64,000 nucleotides of DNA from positions 1-64,000 of the forward strand of contig NZ_JANEYT010000020.1 in NCBI RefSeq assembly GCF_024357955.1. Reading direction: 5' to 3'. Made by a program: the position numbers and the translations under genes. Within the stretch, counting starts at the first letter, position 1, and every line of letters starts with the position of its first letter. This document shows, piece after piece, positions 6,944 to 17,920 of this stretch. The notes under the pieces are model-generated. The model did no database searches. It was not told the origin of the DNA and saw only the letters and a program-made list of their open reading frames with translations. This stretch comes from Photobacterium pectinilyticum. GTDB lineage: Bacteria; Pseudomonadota; Gammaproteobacteria; Enterobacterales; Vibrionaceae.

Positions 6944-9900
6944 GTGTTTACTGTTTATCACTCTAATCAACTGGATCTTCTTAAGTCCCTGCTTGTTGAG
7001 CTTATCCGTTTGGATCCATTGGCCAATCCGTTCGAGCAAGAACAGATCTTGGTCCAAAGTCCTGGTATGTCACAGTGGCTGAAATTGGAACTGGCGAAGT
7101 CTCAGGGGATTGCCGCCAATATCGAATTTCCGCTTCCGGCAACGTTTATTTGGAACATGTTCACCCAAGTGTTGAGTGATGTGCCAGAGCGTAGTGCCTT
7201 CAACAAAGAGGCCATGACCTGGAAATTGTTGCAGGTGCTACCAGGGCAGTTATCGCGTCCAGAGTTCGTGCCGCTGGCTAACTACCTGTGTGACGATCCC
7301 AATCTCGTCAAAAGTTACCAGCTGGCTGAAAAAATCGCCGATATCTTTGACCAATATTTGGTGTATCGGCCGGAGTGGATCCAGTCTTGGGAGTCTGATG
7401 TGATAGATCCTGAGCTGGTGGAAGATCACCCGTGGCAGCCCTTGCTGTGGCAGTCGCTTTATGATCACACCTTGGCTCTGGGCCAGTCGCCGTATCACCG
7501 TGCCAATCTGTATGACCATTTTATCGAGACCCTTGAAGGTTATTTGCAAAGTGGCTCGCCATTACCCAAAGGGCTGCCTAAGCGGTTGTTCGTATTTGGT
7601 ATTTCAGCATTGCCGCCGCGTTATCTCGATGCGCTAGCGGCGCTGGGTAAACATATCGATGTCCACCTGATGTTTACCAACCCTTGCCGGCATTACTGGG
7701 GTGATGTACGCGATCGCAAATTCCTTGCCCGATTGGCCGCCAAGCAACGCCAGCAGTTGCAGTGGTGTGCTGATCACAGTGAACACGGTGCGGTGATCTC
7801 GCCGCTCAAAGGGGATATTGAAGCCAATGTGGTGGATGAAACCCATGAGGGAGCCGTCGGCAATACTTTGCTGGCGTCACTTGGCAAGCTGGGCCGGGAT
7901 AACTTGTATCTGCTATCGGATATGGAAGCCCATGAAGTTGAGGCGTTTGTCGATATCGAGCCAGATTCACTGCTCCATGCCGTCCAGGCCGATATCCTCA
8001 ATTTGGACGATCGAATCAATGATGAAATCACCGAGTCCAGTCACCATAAACTGGCCATTGCCGCCGATGACAACTCGCTGAGTGTCCATGCCTGCCACTC
8101 GCCGATGCGCGAGGTCGAAGTACTGCACGATAATCTATTGGCGATGCTGGCGGAGAGTCCTGATTTATCACCCCGTGATATCGTGGTGATGGTGGCCGAC
8201 ATCAACAGCTACAGCCCATACATCCAGGCGGTATTTGGCAATGCGCCGGGTGATCGCTATATACCGTTTTCTATTTCGGATCGCAGTGCCGATCAGGAAA
8301 ATCCCGCGTTACTCGCTTTCTTGCGTCTGTTGGCATTGCCGGAAAGCCGCTGCCAGGCATCGGAGCTTTTGGAGCTGCTTGAAGTCCCGGCGGTCATGGC
8401 GCGGTTTGGCTTTGATAGCGACAAGTTCGAACGGGTCAAGCTGTGGATTGAAGAAGTGGGGATCCGCTGGGGGCTGGATGATGACACCGCCGAGGAGTTC
8501 GCCTTACCACGCCAGCAGCAGAATACTTGGCTGTTCGGTTTACAGCGTATGCTGCTAGGTTATGCCATGCCACAAGAGGCCGGGTTGTACCAAGGCGTGC
8601 TGGCCTATGAAGAAGTGCAAGGGATGGATGCCGAGATGGCAGGCCAGCTTGGTCTGTTCATCGAAACCTTGATGCATTATCGCCAGCAGTTGGCACAACC
8701 GCAGCCGATTGCGAGCTGGATAGCGGTGCTCAACCAGATGCTGGATGACTGCTTTGCGGTGGATATTGATGGCGAGATGGTACTCCGGATGATCCGCGAC
8801 AAGATCCAGCAGCTTGAGCAGCAGTTGGCGGATGCCGGTTACCAGGCCGATATTACCCCTGCGGTGATGCGCGATTACCTCAATGGCAAGTTATCGGGTG
8901 AACGGATCAGCCAGCGCTTTTTGGCTGGCCAGGTGAACTTCTGTACCTTGATGCCGATGCGCTCTATCCCGTTCAAGATCGTGTGTTTGCTGGGAATGAA
9001 TGATGGTGTCTATCCTCGCTCGATCCCGCCCGAAGGGTTTGATCTCATGGCGGGCCAAACCCGTCACGGTGACCGCTCGCGCCGGGATGATGACCGCTAT
9101 TTGTTCCTCGAGGCTATTCAGTCTGCCCAGCAAGCCTTGTATATCAGTTATGTGGGGCGTTCTATTCAGGACAACAGCGAGAAAGTCCCGTCGGTACTGG
9201 TGAGCGAATTGCTTGAATATTGCCAGCAGGGATATTGTCTTGACGGTGATGAAGCCTTACCCGTTGACGAGTCGGCACATAAGTTGGTGACCAACCTAAC
9301 CAATATCCATCCATTGGTGCCTTTCAGTCCGCAGTCTTTTAGCGGTGGTAACAATAGTTATGCCGCAGAATGGCTTCCGGTCGCTAATCAGGCTTTCATC
9401 GAGCCTGAAATATTCCAGTCTGTGCCGCTAGATCCGGATTTGAGTGACGACAGGGCTGAGGGCGTTTTGGAGCTGGCGGAACTGAGTAGATTCTGGCGTT
9501 TGCCGGTGCAGTATTTCTTCAACCGCCGCTTGAAAGTGTTCTTTGATAGTCACCAGGGTGGGCCGGAAGATGATGAGCCCTTTGCCCTCGATGGCCTGGG
9601 ACGCTACCAATTACGTGAAGCCTTGCTGACGACTTTCCTCGACTGTCAAAGGCAGCCTTCACAAGGCAAGCCAATAAACCGAGACCAAGTGTTCGAGCAG
9701 TTTGCTCGTTACCAGCAGGCGGCTGGAGGCTTACCAGTGGCACAATTTGGTGAGCTGGAATTGTTGGAAGAGCGTGTTCAGATAGAGCAATTGGCCGACA
9801 GCGTGGCCCAGTTTATGGCTCAACCGTTACCGGATGTTGAAGTGGACTGCGTGGTGATGGTTGCAGGGCGTGGGATCCGCCTGCAGGGATGGCTCAAGCA

Positions 9901-10402
9901 TGTCACTCAGCAAGGTTTGGTCCGTTACCGACCAGGGAAAATCCGGGCGCAGGATATTTTGGCCTGTTGGCTGGATCATTTGTGTTTTGCTGTCATGAAG
10001 CCAAGTCAACCGACCTATCTTGTTGGGGTTGATGGCTGCTGGCAGCTCGAACCAGTATCGGCAGAGTATGCGGTGGAACAATTGGCGGTACTTATAGAAG
10101 GCTATGACCGCGGGCTAACCCACCCGTTGCCCTATTTCCCCCGAACTGCCCATGCAGGGATCCAGGCTTGTATCGATAAAAAGGGACAATGGTGTGACGA
10201 TCCTACGACCTTGACGAAAGCCGACGGCAAGAGGGCTGAGGCGTTTAACGGCGGTTATATGTTCGACGGTGAAGGCAATAACAGTTATATCCACCGGGTG
10301 TGGCCGCTATGGGATGACGAACTTGCTGCGCAGTTGTTGCAGTGGGAAACCCATATTCTAAGGCCTGCTGTGATGCAGTTGCGAGAGGTTGAGCAGGACT
10401 AA
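6944..10402 (+). CDS. recC: exodeoxyribonuclease V (RecBCD) subunit gamma
   Basis: RecC is the non-catalytic scaffold of the RecBCD helicase-nuclease, which processes double-strand ends, recognises Chi and loads RecA. At 1152 residues it is close to E. coli RecC (1122). The N-terminus (VYHSNQLDLLKSLL, then QSPGMSQWLKLELA and GIAANIEFPLPATFIWNMF) is typical of the dead helicase fold of this subunit. The start is a GTG; no strong ribosome site is visible in front of it. It is followed after 293 bp by recB; the ptrA gene that separates recC and recB in enteric bacteria is absent. Confidence 0.97.
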   Translation: MFTVYHSNQLDLLKSLLVELIRLDPLANPFEQEQILVQSPGMSQWLKLELAKSQGIAANIEFPLPATFIWNMFTQVLSDVPERSAFNKEAMTWKLLQVLPGQLSRPEFVPLANYLCDDPNLVKSYQLAEKIADIFDQYLVYRPEWIQSWESDVIDPELVEDHPWQPLLWQSLYDHTLALGQSPYHRANLYDHFIETLEGYLQSGSPLPKGLPKRLFVFGISALPPRYLDALAALGKHIDVHLMFTNPCRHYWGDVRDRKFLARLAAKQRQQLQWCADHSEHGAVISPLKGDIEANVVDETHEGAVGNTLLASLGKLGRDNLYLLSDMEAHEVEAFVDIEPDSLLHAVQADILNLDDRINDEITESSHHKLAIAADDNSLSVHACHSPMREVEVLHDNLLAMLAESPDLSPRDIVVMVADINSYSPYIQAVFGNAPGDRYIPFSISDRSADQENPALLAFLRLLALPESRCQASELLELLEVPAVMARFGFDSDKFERVKLWIEEVGIRWGLDDDTAEEFALPRQQQNTWLFGLQRMLLGYAMPQEAGLYQGVLAYEEVQGMDAEMAGQLGLFIETLMHYRQQLAQPQPIASWIAVLNQMLDDCFAVDIDGEMVLRMIRDKIQQLEQQLADAGYQADITPAVMRDYLNGKLSGERISQRFLAGQVNFCTLMPMRSIPFKIVCLLGMNDGVYPRSIPPEGFDLMAGQTRHGDRSRRDDDRYLFLEAIQSAQQALYISYVGRSIQDNSEKVPSVLVSELLEYCQQGYCLDGDEALPVDESAHKLVTNLTNIHPLVPFSPQSFSGGNNSYAAEWLPVANQAFIEPEIFQSVPLDPDLSDDRAEGVLELAELSRFWRLPVQYFFNRRLKVFFDSHQGGPEDDEPFALDGLGRYQLREALLTTFLDCQRQPSQGKPINRDQVFEQFARYQQAAGGLPVAQFGELELLEERVQIEQLADSVAQFMAQPLPDVEVDCVVMVAGRGIRLQGWLKHVTQQGLVRYRPGKIRAQDILACWLDHLCFAVMKPSQPTYLVGVDGCWQLEPVSAEYAVEQLAVLIEGYDRGLTHPLPYFPRTAHAGIQACIDKKGQWCDDPTTLTKADGKRAEAFNGGYMFDGEGNNSYIHRVWPLWDDELAAQLLQWETHILRPAVMQLREVEQD

Positions 10403-10695
10403 TTGTACTTGTGGGTAAGGCAGGGAGGTGTAGTGTGGCCGCCAGCAAATCATTTTTGATTGTAGGGTGTTCGCTGTACGGCCACCGGTCCAGAGGTGAC
10501 CAAGTTTCGTGGTTCAGATACTAGCGGAGCCACTGGGTGGAAACCGTGAAATGTCTCTCATATTAATAGATGAGTTAGCGCTTAATTTCGATATATTTAT
10601 TTGAATTAGTGCTAGATCACAAAAAATAATTTTGTACGGGCGGGGTTTTCTGATGAAAACGTGGCCCAGTTCACTGATAGGAATCGGCGTATTCT
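10403..10695. other. recC-recB intergenic region with an imperfect hairpin
   Basis: No ORF is credible here. The main structure is an interrupted inverted repeat: GTGGCCG (10435-10441) with CGGCCAC (10479-10485), inner CAGC/GCTG pairing, and AATCA/TGATT closing a TTTT loop (10448-10461). No T-run follows it, so it does not look like a simple terminator. A second small inverted repeat, CTCAT/ATGAG, is at 10557-10574. Confidence 0.45.
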
Positions 10696-13600
10696 ATGAC
10701 TCAACAATCTCTTCTCATTACTCCTGAGCCGCTGGAGCCGATGTGTTTCCCGCTCCACGGCAATCGCTTGATAGAAGCGTCGGCCGGTACCGGGAAAACC
10801 TTCACCATTGCCAGTTTGTATTTGCGCTTGCTGCTTGGTCATGGTGACGATCAAACTCGGTTCCCCCGTGAGTTGACCGTTGATCAGATTTTGGTGGTGA
10901 CTTTTACTGAAGCGGCGACCGCTGAACTGCGTGATCGTATTCGTCGCCGGATCCATGATGCCCGTTTGGCGTTTAGCCGGGGCAGCAGTAATGATCCGGT
11001 GATTAAGCCGCTACTGGCTGATATTTCCGATCACAAGGCGGCTGCCGCGATCTTGCTTCAGGCCGAACGGCAGATGGATGAGGCCGCGATTTTTACTATC
11101 CATGGTTTCTGCCAGCGGATGTTGACCCAGAATGCTTTTGAGTCGGGCAGTTTGTTCAACAATGAATTTGTTACCGAAGAAAGCCACCTGCGGGCGCAGG
11201 TCGTGGCCGATTTCTGGCGCCGTAATTTTTACCCGCTGCCGCGAAGCCTGGCGGCCGAAGTTCGGAAAATCTGGGCTGCCCCGGGCGCATTGCTAAAAGA
11301 GATCAACCGCTTTTTGTCTGGTGCTGAAATCACCGTTCGTGCCCCAGAGCTGAGCGGCAGTCTTGAGCAAGTGCATGAAGATAATTTGCAGCGCATCAAT
11401 CACGTCAAACGACTGTGGCGAGACAGTGCCGATGATTTGCATGACATTATTGCCAGCTCTGGGGTGAACAAGCGCAGCTATACCAAAACCAGTTTGCCCA
11501 AAGCGCTGACTGAAGTCGGCGAATGGGCCGAGCGGGATAATACCGGTTACCGATTGCCAAAATCGCTGGATAAATTTGACCAGCACGTGTTATTTGAGAA
11601 AACCAGCAAAGGCCAGCCACCGGAGCATCCAGTGTTTGTGGCTATCGGTGAGCTGTTAGCGGACAAGCCCAATGTGCGTGATCCCTTGCTGGCCCATGCG
11701 ATAAAAGAGTGTCGCCAGCTGTTGATTGATGCCAAGCAGCGCAAGGGTTGGCTCTCTTTTGATGATCTGCTAACCCAGCTTTCGGCTGCATTGAGCCAAG
11801 ATGAAAGCGGGTTGCTGGCGAGCCGGATCCGCCACTTGTTCCCGGTGGCGATGATCGATGAATTCCAAGATACCGATCCGCTGCAGTACAGTATTTTCAG
11901 CACCATTTATGGTGAGGGCCGCTATGGTGAAGACCACCTTGAAAGTGAGCAGCCAGAAGATACGAGATCCCTTTGCGGCCTGTTTATGATTGGTGATCCC
12001 AAGCAGGCGATTTATGCTTTTCGTGGTGCTGATATTTTCACCTATATTCAGGCACGACGTCAGGTTACCGCTCACTATACATTGGGCACCAACTGGCGCT
12101 CGACCGCGGAAATGGTGGGTGCCGTCAACCGGATATTCCAGCACCCAGACCGACCGTTTATCTACGATGAAGACATTACCTTCTTGCCGGTTGATCACAG
12201 CCCGAGGGCCCAAGGGCGCGGTTGGCAACTTGATGGCGTGAAGCAGCCTGCCATGTGTTTTTGGCACCAACAGGCCGAAGAGCCGGTGAAGAAAGGCGAT
12301 TACCTGCAGGTAATGGCCGAAGCAACGACCGCCGAAATTCAGAAAATCCTCACCCAATCGCAGCAGAACAAAGCCGTATTGGTAGACGGTGAGCAAACCC
12401 GGCCAATTCATGCCAGTGATATTTCGGTGCTGGTGCGTACCGGTAGCGAAGCGGCCTTGATCCGCCGTACCTTGGCCGATCAAGGCATTGCCAGTGTTTA
12501 TCTTTCTAACCGCGACAGCGTATTTGCCTGTACCGAAGCGGTGGATGTATTGCGTTTCTTACAGGCGGTACTGACCCCGGAAGATGACCGTAATATGCGC
12601 GCCGCATTAGCTTCAAGTTTGTTTGCCCTGACAGCACATTCGCTTGATGCGATGAACACCAGTGAAACCGTCTGGGAGCAATATGTCTCGGAATTTCGTG
12701 GTTACCGCAAGTTATGGCAAAGCCGCGGGGTGCTGCCGATGCTGCGCCACATGCTGGCCCAGCGTAAGATCCCGGAAACCTTACTGAGCCAAAACGGTGG
12801 TGAAAGGCGGGTAACCGATATCCTGCATATTGGTGAGCTGCTACAACAGGCGAGCCAAACCCTCGACAGTGATCATGGCCTGTTGCGCTGGCTGGCCGAG
12901 CATATTGAAGAGCCCAACGGCAATGCCGATGAGCAGCAGTTGCGCTTGGAGTCAGACCGTAACTTGGTTCAGATTGTTACGATCCACAAGTCCAAAGGGC
13001 TTGAATATGACATCGTCTTCCTGCCATTTGTCTGTAGTTATCGTGAAGCCAATACTGCGCTGTTTCATGATGAGCTGAGCCAGCAGTCGGTGCTGGATAT
13101 CGCCGCCAGCGAAGAAAGTATGGAGCTGGCCGAGAAAGAGCGGTTAGCGGAAGATCTACGCTTGTTGTATGTGGCACTGACTCGTGCCGTGTATGGTTGT
13201 TATATCGGGATGTCACCGATCCGCAACGGTTTGAGCCGCAAGGAGCCAACAGGCTTGCACCGCTCGGCGATTGGCTGGTTGGTACAAAACGCCCAAGAGG
13301 GCGGCTTGACCGAGTTGGCAAATGCGCTGGACGCACTGGCTGTGCAATCTGAAGCGGTAACGGTACTGCCACCGCCGCCCTTGCCTGATAGCCCGTGGCT
13401 ACCGGTTGAGGAAGAGAAGCCGCAGTTGTCGGCATCCGTGTTTGATAAACACATTGACCGTAGCTGGTGGATCACCAGTTATTCGGGGCTGATAAAACAA
13501 GGCCATAGCCATCATGATGCCTCTTTCGAGTTACCGGGTTTTGATACCGATTCATCGGGTGATGAAGCCTTGGGTGATGAAGAGATTGAACCGGCCCGCT

Positions 13601-14325
13601 CGATTTACACCTTCCCGAAAGGGGCAAGGCCGGGGACCTTCCTGCATACCTTGTTTGAGGAAATTGAGTTTACTGCGCCGGTCGACAGTCCGGCAACCAC
13701 AGAGAAGATCCTGGAGTTGCTACGGCTGGAAAATTATGACGAGGAATGGCTGCCGGTATTGCAGACCATGATCCGCGATGTACTGGCGTGTCCGCTCGAT
13801 GGTGATGCGATGCGGTTAGGTGAGATGGCGCCAGCCCAACGCCTGACCGAAATGGAGTTTATGCTACCGATCAATTTGTTGTCGGCACCATTACTCAACA
13901 AGGTGATTGCCCGTCACGACAAGCTGTCAGCCAAAGCTGGTGAGCTGGGTTTCGCCACCGTCAGTGGCATGCTTAAGGGCTTTATTGACTTGGTGTTCGA
14001 GCACGATGGCCGTTATTACGTGTTGGACTGGAAGTCAAACTGGCTGGGTGACGATCCAAACGTGTATCGAGGGGACATGCTGGATCATGCAATGGTCGAT
14101 CATCGTTACGATCTCCAGTACCAGCTTTATGCGCTGGCCTTGCACCGCTTCCTGAAAAGCCGTAAGGCTGACTATAACTACGATGACCACTTCGGTGGTG
14201 TCTATTACTTGTTCTTGCGGGGAGTTAAGGCAGGCAGCGATAGCGGTATATTTCGTGCCAAGCCTTCTTTGGCTTTGCTGACCGAGCTGGAGACTTTGAT
14301 TGATGGAGAATCACCCGATGCTTAA
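10696..14325 (+). CDS. recB: exodeoxyribonuclease V (RecBCD) subunit beta
   Basis: RecB is the 3'-5' helicase and the single nuclease of RecBCD. The 1209-residue protein begins with the superfamily 1 Walker A motif (EASAGTGKTFT, residues 27-37) and shows later helicase motifs (VTFTEAATAELRDRIRRR; MIDEFQDTDPLQY, Walker B; IGDPKQAIYAFRGAD; VQIVTIHKSKGLEYDIVFLPF). The C-terminal nuclease domain holds GFIDLVFEHDGRYYVLDWKSNWLG in pieces around residues 1095-1117, with the catalytic Asp and Lys of the D-x-K motif. Its stop overlaps the recD start by 8 bp, so recB and recD are translationally coupled. Confidence 0.97.
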   Translation: MTQQSLLITPEPLEPMCFPLHGNRLIEASAGTGKTFTIASLYLRLLLGHGDDQTRFPRELTVDQILVVTFTEAATAELRDRIRRRIHDARLAFSRGSSNDPVIKPLLADISDHKAAAAILLQAERQMDEAAIFTIHGFCQRMLTQNAFESGSLFNNEFVTEESHLRAQVVADFWRRNFYPLPRSLAAEVRKIWAAPGALLKEINRFLSGAEITVRAPELSGSLEQVHEDNLQRINHVKRLWRDSADDLHDIIASSGVNKRSYTKTSLPKALTEVGEWAERDNTGYRLPKSLDKFDQHVLFEKTSKGQPPEHPVFVAIGELLADKPNVRDPLLAHAIKECRQLLIDAKQRKGWLSFDDLLTQLSAALSQDESGLLASRIRHLFPVAMIDEFQDTDPLQYSIFSTIYGEGRYGEDHLESEQPEDTRSLCGLFMIGDPKQAIYAFRGADIFTYIQARRQVTAHYTLGTNWRSTAEMVGAVNRIFQHPDRPFIYDEDITFLPVDHSPRAQGRGWQLDGVKQPAMCFWHQQAEEPVKKGDYLQVMAEATTAEIQKILTQSQQNKAVLVDGEQTRPIHASDISVLVRTGSEAALIRRTLADQGIASVYLSNRDSVFACTEAVDVLRFLQAVLTPEDDRNMRAALASSLFALTAHSLDAMNTSETVWEQYVSEFRGYRKLWQSRGVLPMLRHMLAQRKIPETLLSQNGGERRVTDILHIGELLQQASQTLDSDHGLLRWLAEHIEEPNGNADEQQLRLESDRNLVQIVTIHKSKGLEYDIVFLPFVCSYREANTALFHDELSQQSVLDIAASEESMELAEKERLAEDLRLLYVALTRAVYGCYIGMSPIRNGLSRKEPTGLHRSAIGWLVQNAQEGGLTELANALDALAVQSEAVTVLPPPPLPDSPWLPVEEEKPQLSASVFDKHIDRSWWITSYSGLIKQGHSHHDASFELPGFDTDSSGDEALGDEEIEPARSIYTFPKGARPGTFLHTLFEEIEFTAPVDSPATTEKILELLRLENYDEEWLPVLQTMIRDVLACPLDGDAMRLGEMAPAQRLTEMEFMLPINLLSAPLLNKVIARHDKLSAKAGELGFATVSGMLKGFIDLVFEHDGRYYVLDWKSNWLGDDPNVYRGDMLDHAMVDHRYDLQYQLYALALHRFLKSRKADYNYDDHFGGVYYLFLRGVKAGSDSGIFRAKPSLALLTELETLIDGESPDA

Positions 14326-16459
14326 CCACCTTGAGACCCTTGCTAACCTAGAGACTCTTGTCCGCCAGGGAAGTCTGCGTCCGCTGGATCACCAGTTTGC
14401 CAAATTTGTTGCACTAAGCAGTAGTCAGCCGGTTGTTGGAAGCCAGGCTGAAGCGGCAGTAACGATTGATCCGCAGGTGAGCCGTTTAGTCACGTTAGTT
14501 GCGGCGCTGGCAAGCTATGAGCTGGGGCAGGGACATGTTTGCCTGCTATTGTCGCAGATTGATACCGCACGGCTGTTTGGCCTGCCAAGCAAGCTCAGTC
14601 TACCTTTGCTCGATGACTTGCCAGAGCCCCACTTATGGCAAGCCTTGCTGGCACAGTCAGGGGCAGTCTCGGACGGTAGCCGCGCAACACCACTGGTGAT
14701 GGATGGCGAAAGGGTTTACCTCAACCGCTATTGGCAGTTCGAGCAACTGGTCGCTTCCCAGCTTCGCCTGCGGGCGCAAGGAGGAGGAAATGATCTTCAG
14801 CCTGAATTGATGGCCTCCAAACTCGATGAATTGTTTGCCCGTGATTACCGTTACTTGTTTGCCGCCTTGCAACAGCTTGAGCAACAAGGGGGCACCGCGC
14901 AGGATCGTCAGCGGGAAGTCTGTGACAAGCTGGATGTTGTCACCTCATCCGCTTTGGATTGGACGGCAATAGACGCCGCTCTTGTCGTTGCCGACAGTGT
15001 CGAGGCGCTGTCGGTATTGGATACCTTGGTACCGGCCGAGAGCTGCCTTAACTGGCAGAAAGTCGCGGCAGCTGTTGCCCTGACTCGTCAGTTTGCGGTG
15101 ATCTCTGGTGGTCCAGGTACCGGCAAAACGACCACGGTCGCCAAATTGCTGGCGGCCTTGGTGACCCAGGCTCTCCAGCGTAATGTGCGGGACGAGCAGG
15201 GAGCGTTGTTATTACCTGATATAAAGCTGGTGGCACCTACGGGTAAAGCGGCAGCAAGGTTGACCGAGTCGATTGGTTCGGCGGTGGATTCTCTTGCGGT
15301 TGACGACGTTGTGAAAAGCAATATCCCGACCCAGTCCAGTACCATTCACCGTTTGCTGGGTGCTATCCCCAACCGGGTGGCTTTTCGTCATAACCACGAA
15401 AACCCGCTGCATTTGGATGTCTTGGTGGTGGATGAAGCCTCGATGGTGGACTTGCCGATGATGGCGCGATTGCTCGATGCATTACCTGCCCATGCCAAGC
15501 TGATCTTGCTGGGTGATAGGGATCAGCTGGCTTCGGTAGAAGCCGGTGCGGTACTGGGGGATATTTGTGGCTTTGCCGAACAAGGCTACACGACTGAGCA
15601 AAGTCAGTTACTTGGCCAATTGACGGGTTTTCGCTTCCAACAAGCACAGGCTGCTCCGTCTGCGGTGGCCGATAGCTTGTGTATGTTGCAAAAGAGCTAT
15701 CGCTTTCATGCCCAGTCGGGGATCGGCCAGTTGGCCAAGGCGATAAATAGTGGTAAGCCTTATCTGGTTGAGCTGGTTTGGCAAAAGGGCTTTCGCGACA
15801 TTCAGTTTTATCCGCTGGGCAGCGAAAGTTACCAGACGATGATCACCAATGTGGTGACCTTCTATAGCGATTATCTCGATGCTATTGCCGAAGGCAAAGT
15901 GCCGGGGGATGTACTCAAAGCCTTTGCCCAAGTGCGCCTGCTGTGTGCGGTACGTGAGGGTGACTTTGGCGTTACAGGCTTGAATCAACGAATTGAACGG
16001 GCTTTAACCCGCAAGGGCAAGATAGCGCCGGGTGACGAGACTTGGTATGTCGGCCGGCCGGTGATGATCAGTCAAAATGATCATGGACTGGGGCTCTATA
16101 ACGGTGATATTGGGATTGCGATGTATGACAGCGAGGTTGATCCGCAAACGGGTAATCGCAAACTCAGGGTGTACTTCGAGATGCCGGACGGCACTATTCG
16201 TGGTGTGCTACCAAGCCGCTTACCCGAGCACGATACGGTGTATGCCATGACGATCCACAAGTCGCAGGGCTCTGAGTTTGCCGATACCCTGATGGTACTG
16301 CCACCTGATTTTAGCCCGATCCTGACCCGTGAGTTGGTGTACACCGGGGTGACGAGGGCGAAATCCAAGCTCTATATGTTTGCCACCCATGAGGTACTCA
16401 AGCGCTCGGTGACCATGCGTACCGAGCGGGCGAGTGGTTTGGCTAGCTTGTTATCCTAA
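14318..16459 (+). CDS. recD: exodeoxyribonuclease V (RecBCD) subunit alpha
   Basis: RecD is the fast 5'-3' helicase of RecBCD. The 713-residue protein has the Walker A motif SGGPGTGKTTTVAKLL near residue 265, Walker B VLVVDEASMVD, and the C-terminal motif TIHKSQGSEF with a VYTGVTRAK motif VI region. I choose the ATG at 14318, which has GGAGA eight bases upstream and overlaps the recB stop (ATGCTTAA); upstream in-frame TTG 14300 and ATG 14303 lack such a site. It is somewhat longer than E. coli RecD (608), largely through an insertion between helicase motifs (around residues 425-455). A short palindrome with TTTT at 16473-16486 may end the operon. Confidence 0.96.
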   Translation: MLNHLETLANLETLVRQGSLRPLDHQFAKFVALSSSQPVVGSQAEAAVTIDPQVSRLVTLVAALASYELGQGHVCLLLSQIDTARLFGLPSKLSLPLLDDLPEPHLWQALLAQSGAVSDGSRATPLVMDGERVYLNRYWQFEQLVASQLRLRAQGGGNDLQPELMASKLDELFARDYRYLFAALQQLEQQGGTAQDRQREVCDKLDVVTSSALDWTAIDAALVVADSVEALSVLDTLVPAESCLNWQKVAAAVALTRQFAVISGGPGTGKTTTVAKLLAALVTQALQRNVRDEQGALLLPDIKLVAPTGKAAARLTESIGSAVDSLAVDDVVKSNIPTQSSTIHRLLGAIPNRVAFRHNHENPLHLDVLVVDEASMVDLPMMARLLDALPAHAKLILLGDRDQLASVEAGAVLGDICGFAEQGYTTEQSQLLGQLTGFRFQQAQAAPSAVADSLCMLQKSYRFHAQSGIGQLAKAINSGKPYLVELVWQKGFRDIQFYPLGSESYQTMITNVVTFYSDYLDAIAEGKVPGDVLKAFAQVRLLCAVREGDFGVTGLNQRIERALTRKGKIAPGDETWYVGRPVMISQNDHGLGLYNGDIGIAMYDSEVDPQTGNRKLRVYFEMPDGTIRGVLPSRLPEHDTVYAMTIHKSQGSEFADTLMVLPPDFSPILTRELVYTGVTRAKSKLYMFATHEVLKRSVTMRTERASGLASLLS

Positions 16460-16522
16460 GCTGAATTACATTCTGCTAGCAGTTTTGTTCTGTTCTTGAG
16501 GTTGGTAGGAAGCGGTTACCAT

Positions 16523-17848
16523 CTATAGATCGAGGATCAATATCTTCGAACGGCGCTGGAAGTTATACAGCGCCTTTTTGGCAACCGGTAGGCTTTCGAC
16601 GCTGGACTCACTGAAGCCTTGCTCCCGGAACCAGTGCAGGCTGCGGGTGGTGAGGACAAATAAGTGGAGTAAGCCCATCCTCTTGGCTTGCAGTTTGAGT
16701 TGGTTGAGTAGCAGGGCACCGCGGTCTCCATCGCGAAAATCACGGTGGACGGCGACGCAGGCCATCTCAGCCATTCCCTCGTCAGGAAATGGATATAGGG
16801 CGGCACATCCGATGATCAGCCCGTCACGTTCGATTATGGTGAACTGTTCGACTTCCTGCTCAAGTTGCTCGCGTGAGCGACGGACTAATATGCCGTCTTG
16901 CTCCAATGGGCGGATCAGCTCGAGGATCCCCCCGATATCATTGATCGTGGCTTGCCTTACCTTCTCGGCGCTTTCCATCACGATTTGGGTACCGATCCCG
17001 TCGAGAGAAAACAGTTCCTGGATCAAAGCGCCATCTTCTTTGTAGCTGATCAAATGGCTACGAGGGACACCTGCCCGACATGCCGTGATCGCGCCGCGCA
17101 GGAAGCGACCGGTGCCACGCTCTTCTTGTTGCTGTTCGACCAGCCGCTGCAGAGCGTGCTCAGCCTCGATAGGCAGCATTTCGGAAACCACATCTCCTTC
17201 GCTATCTAATACCCCTTGCTCAGAGCAAAAGCCGATCAGTTTGTCGGCTTTGAGCCTGATAGCTAACTGGGTGGCGATTTCTTCCGAAGTCAGGTTGAAA
17301 CATTCACCGGTGACTGAACTGGCTATCGGGCCAAGCAACACAATGGCACGTTGGTCGAGTTGGCGGTGGATGGCTTCGGTATCTATCCGGCGGATCCGTC
17401 CGCTGTGGGCGTAATCGACCCCGTCATCAATTCCTAGCGGTTGGGCGATAACAAAATTGCCGCTGACAATGTTGATTTGCGAACCGGCCATCGGGGTATT
17501 GTTGAGCCCCATTGAGAACCTTGCCGTAATGTCTAGCTGGAGGTGTCCTGCTGCCTGTTTGGCGATTTCCAGTGCTCGCTCGTCTGTTACCCGAACCCCT
17601 TTGTGGTATGGGGTTGTATAGTGCATTTGTTCGGCGAGGCTGGAAATTTGCGGCCTGGCACCATACACCATCACGATACGCAGACCTAGGCTGTTGAGCA
17701 GGGCGATATCATTAACGATGTGAGCAAAGTTTTCATGGGCGATGGCTTCCCCGCCAACCATGATGACAATGGTTTTGCCGATATGGGCATTGAGGTAAGG
17801 GGCTGATTGGCGGAACCCTTTGACCAAGGCGGTACTTCTGAACTTCAC
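16523..17848 (-). CDS. argA: amino-acid N-acetyltransferase (N-acetylglutamate synthase)
   Basis: ArgA makes N-acetylglutamate from glutamate and acetyl-CoA, the first step of arginine synthesis, and is the arginine-inhibited step. The N-terminal amino-acid-kinase-like regulatory domain ([42 protein letters not shown]) is followed by a GNAT domain (about residues 285-441; [35 protein letters not shown]). I prefer the GTG at 17848 with AAGGAAAG upstream, because homologues begin with the following [11 protein letters not shown] segment; an in-frame ATG at 17887 would add 13 residues. Tandem ARG boxes lie just upstream. Confidence 0.95.
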   Translation of the reverse strand: MKFRSTALVKGFRQSAPYLNAHIGKTIVIMVGGEAIAHENFAHIVNDIALLNSLGLRIVMVYGARPQISSLAEQMHYTTPYHKGVRVTDERALEIAKQAAGHLQLDITARFSMGLNNTPMAGSQINIVSGNFVIAQPLGIDDGVDYAHSGRIRRIDTEAIHRQLDQRAIVLLGPIASSVTGECFNLTSEEIATQLAIRLKADKLIGFCSEQGVLDSEGDVVSEMLPIEAEHALQRLVEQQQEERGTGRFLRGAITACRAGVPRSHLISYKEDGALIQELFSLDGIGTQIVMESAEKVRQATINDIGGILELIRPLEQDGILVRRSREQLEQEVEQFTIIERDGLIIGCAALYPFPDEGMAEMACVAVHRDFRDGDRGALLLNQLKLQAKRMGLLHLFVLTTRSLHWFREQGFSESSVESLPVAKKALYNFQRRSKILILDL

Positions 17849-17920
17849 AGCTGGCTTTCCTTGTAGCAGTGTTGTCGACGTGGGCAATGATCGTGCTTAA
17901 CGACGAGGTAATAGAGATGT

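Noticed and set aside
11770-12483. 237-residue minus-strand open frame inside recB
   Set aside because: Shadow of the recB reading frame; no recognisable domains, and recB is intact over the whole region.
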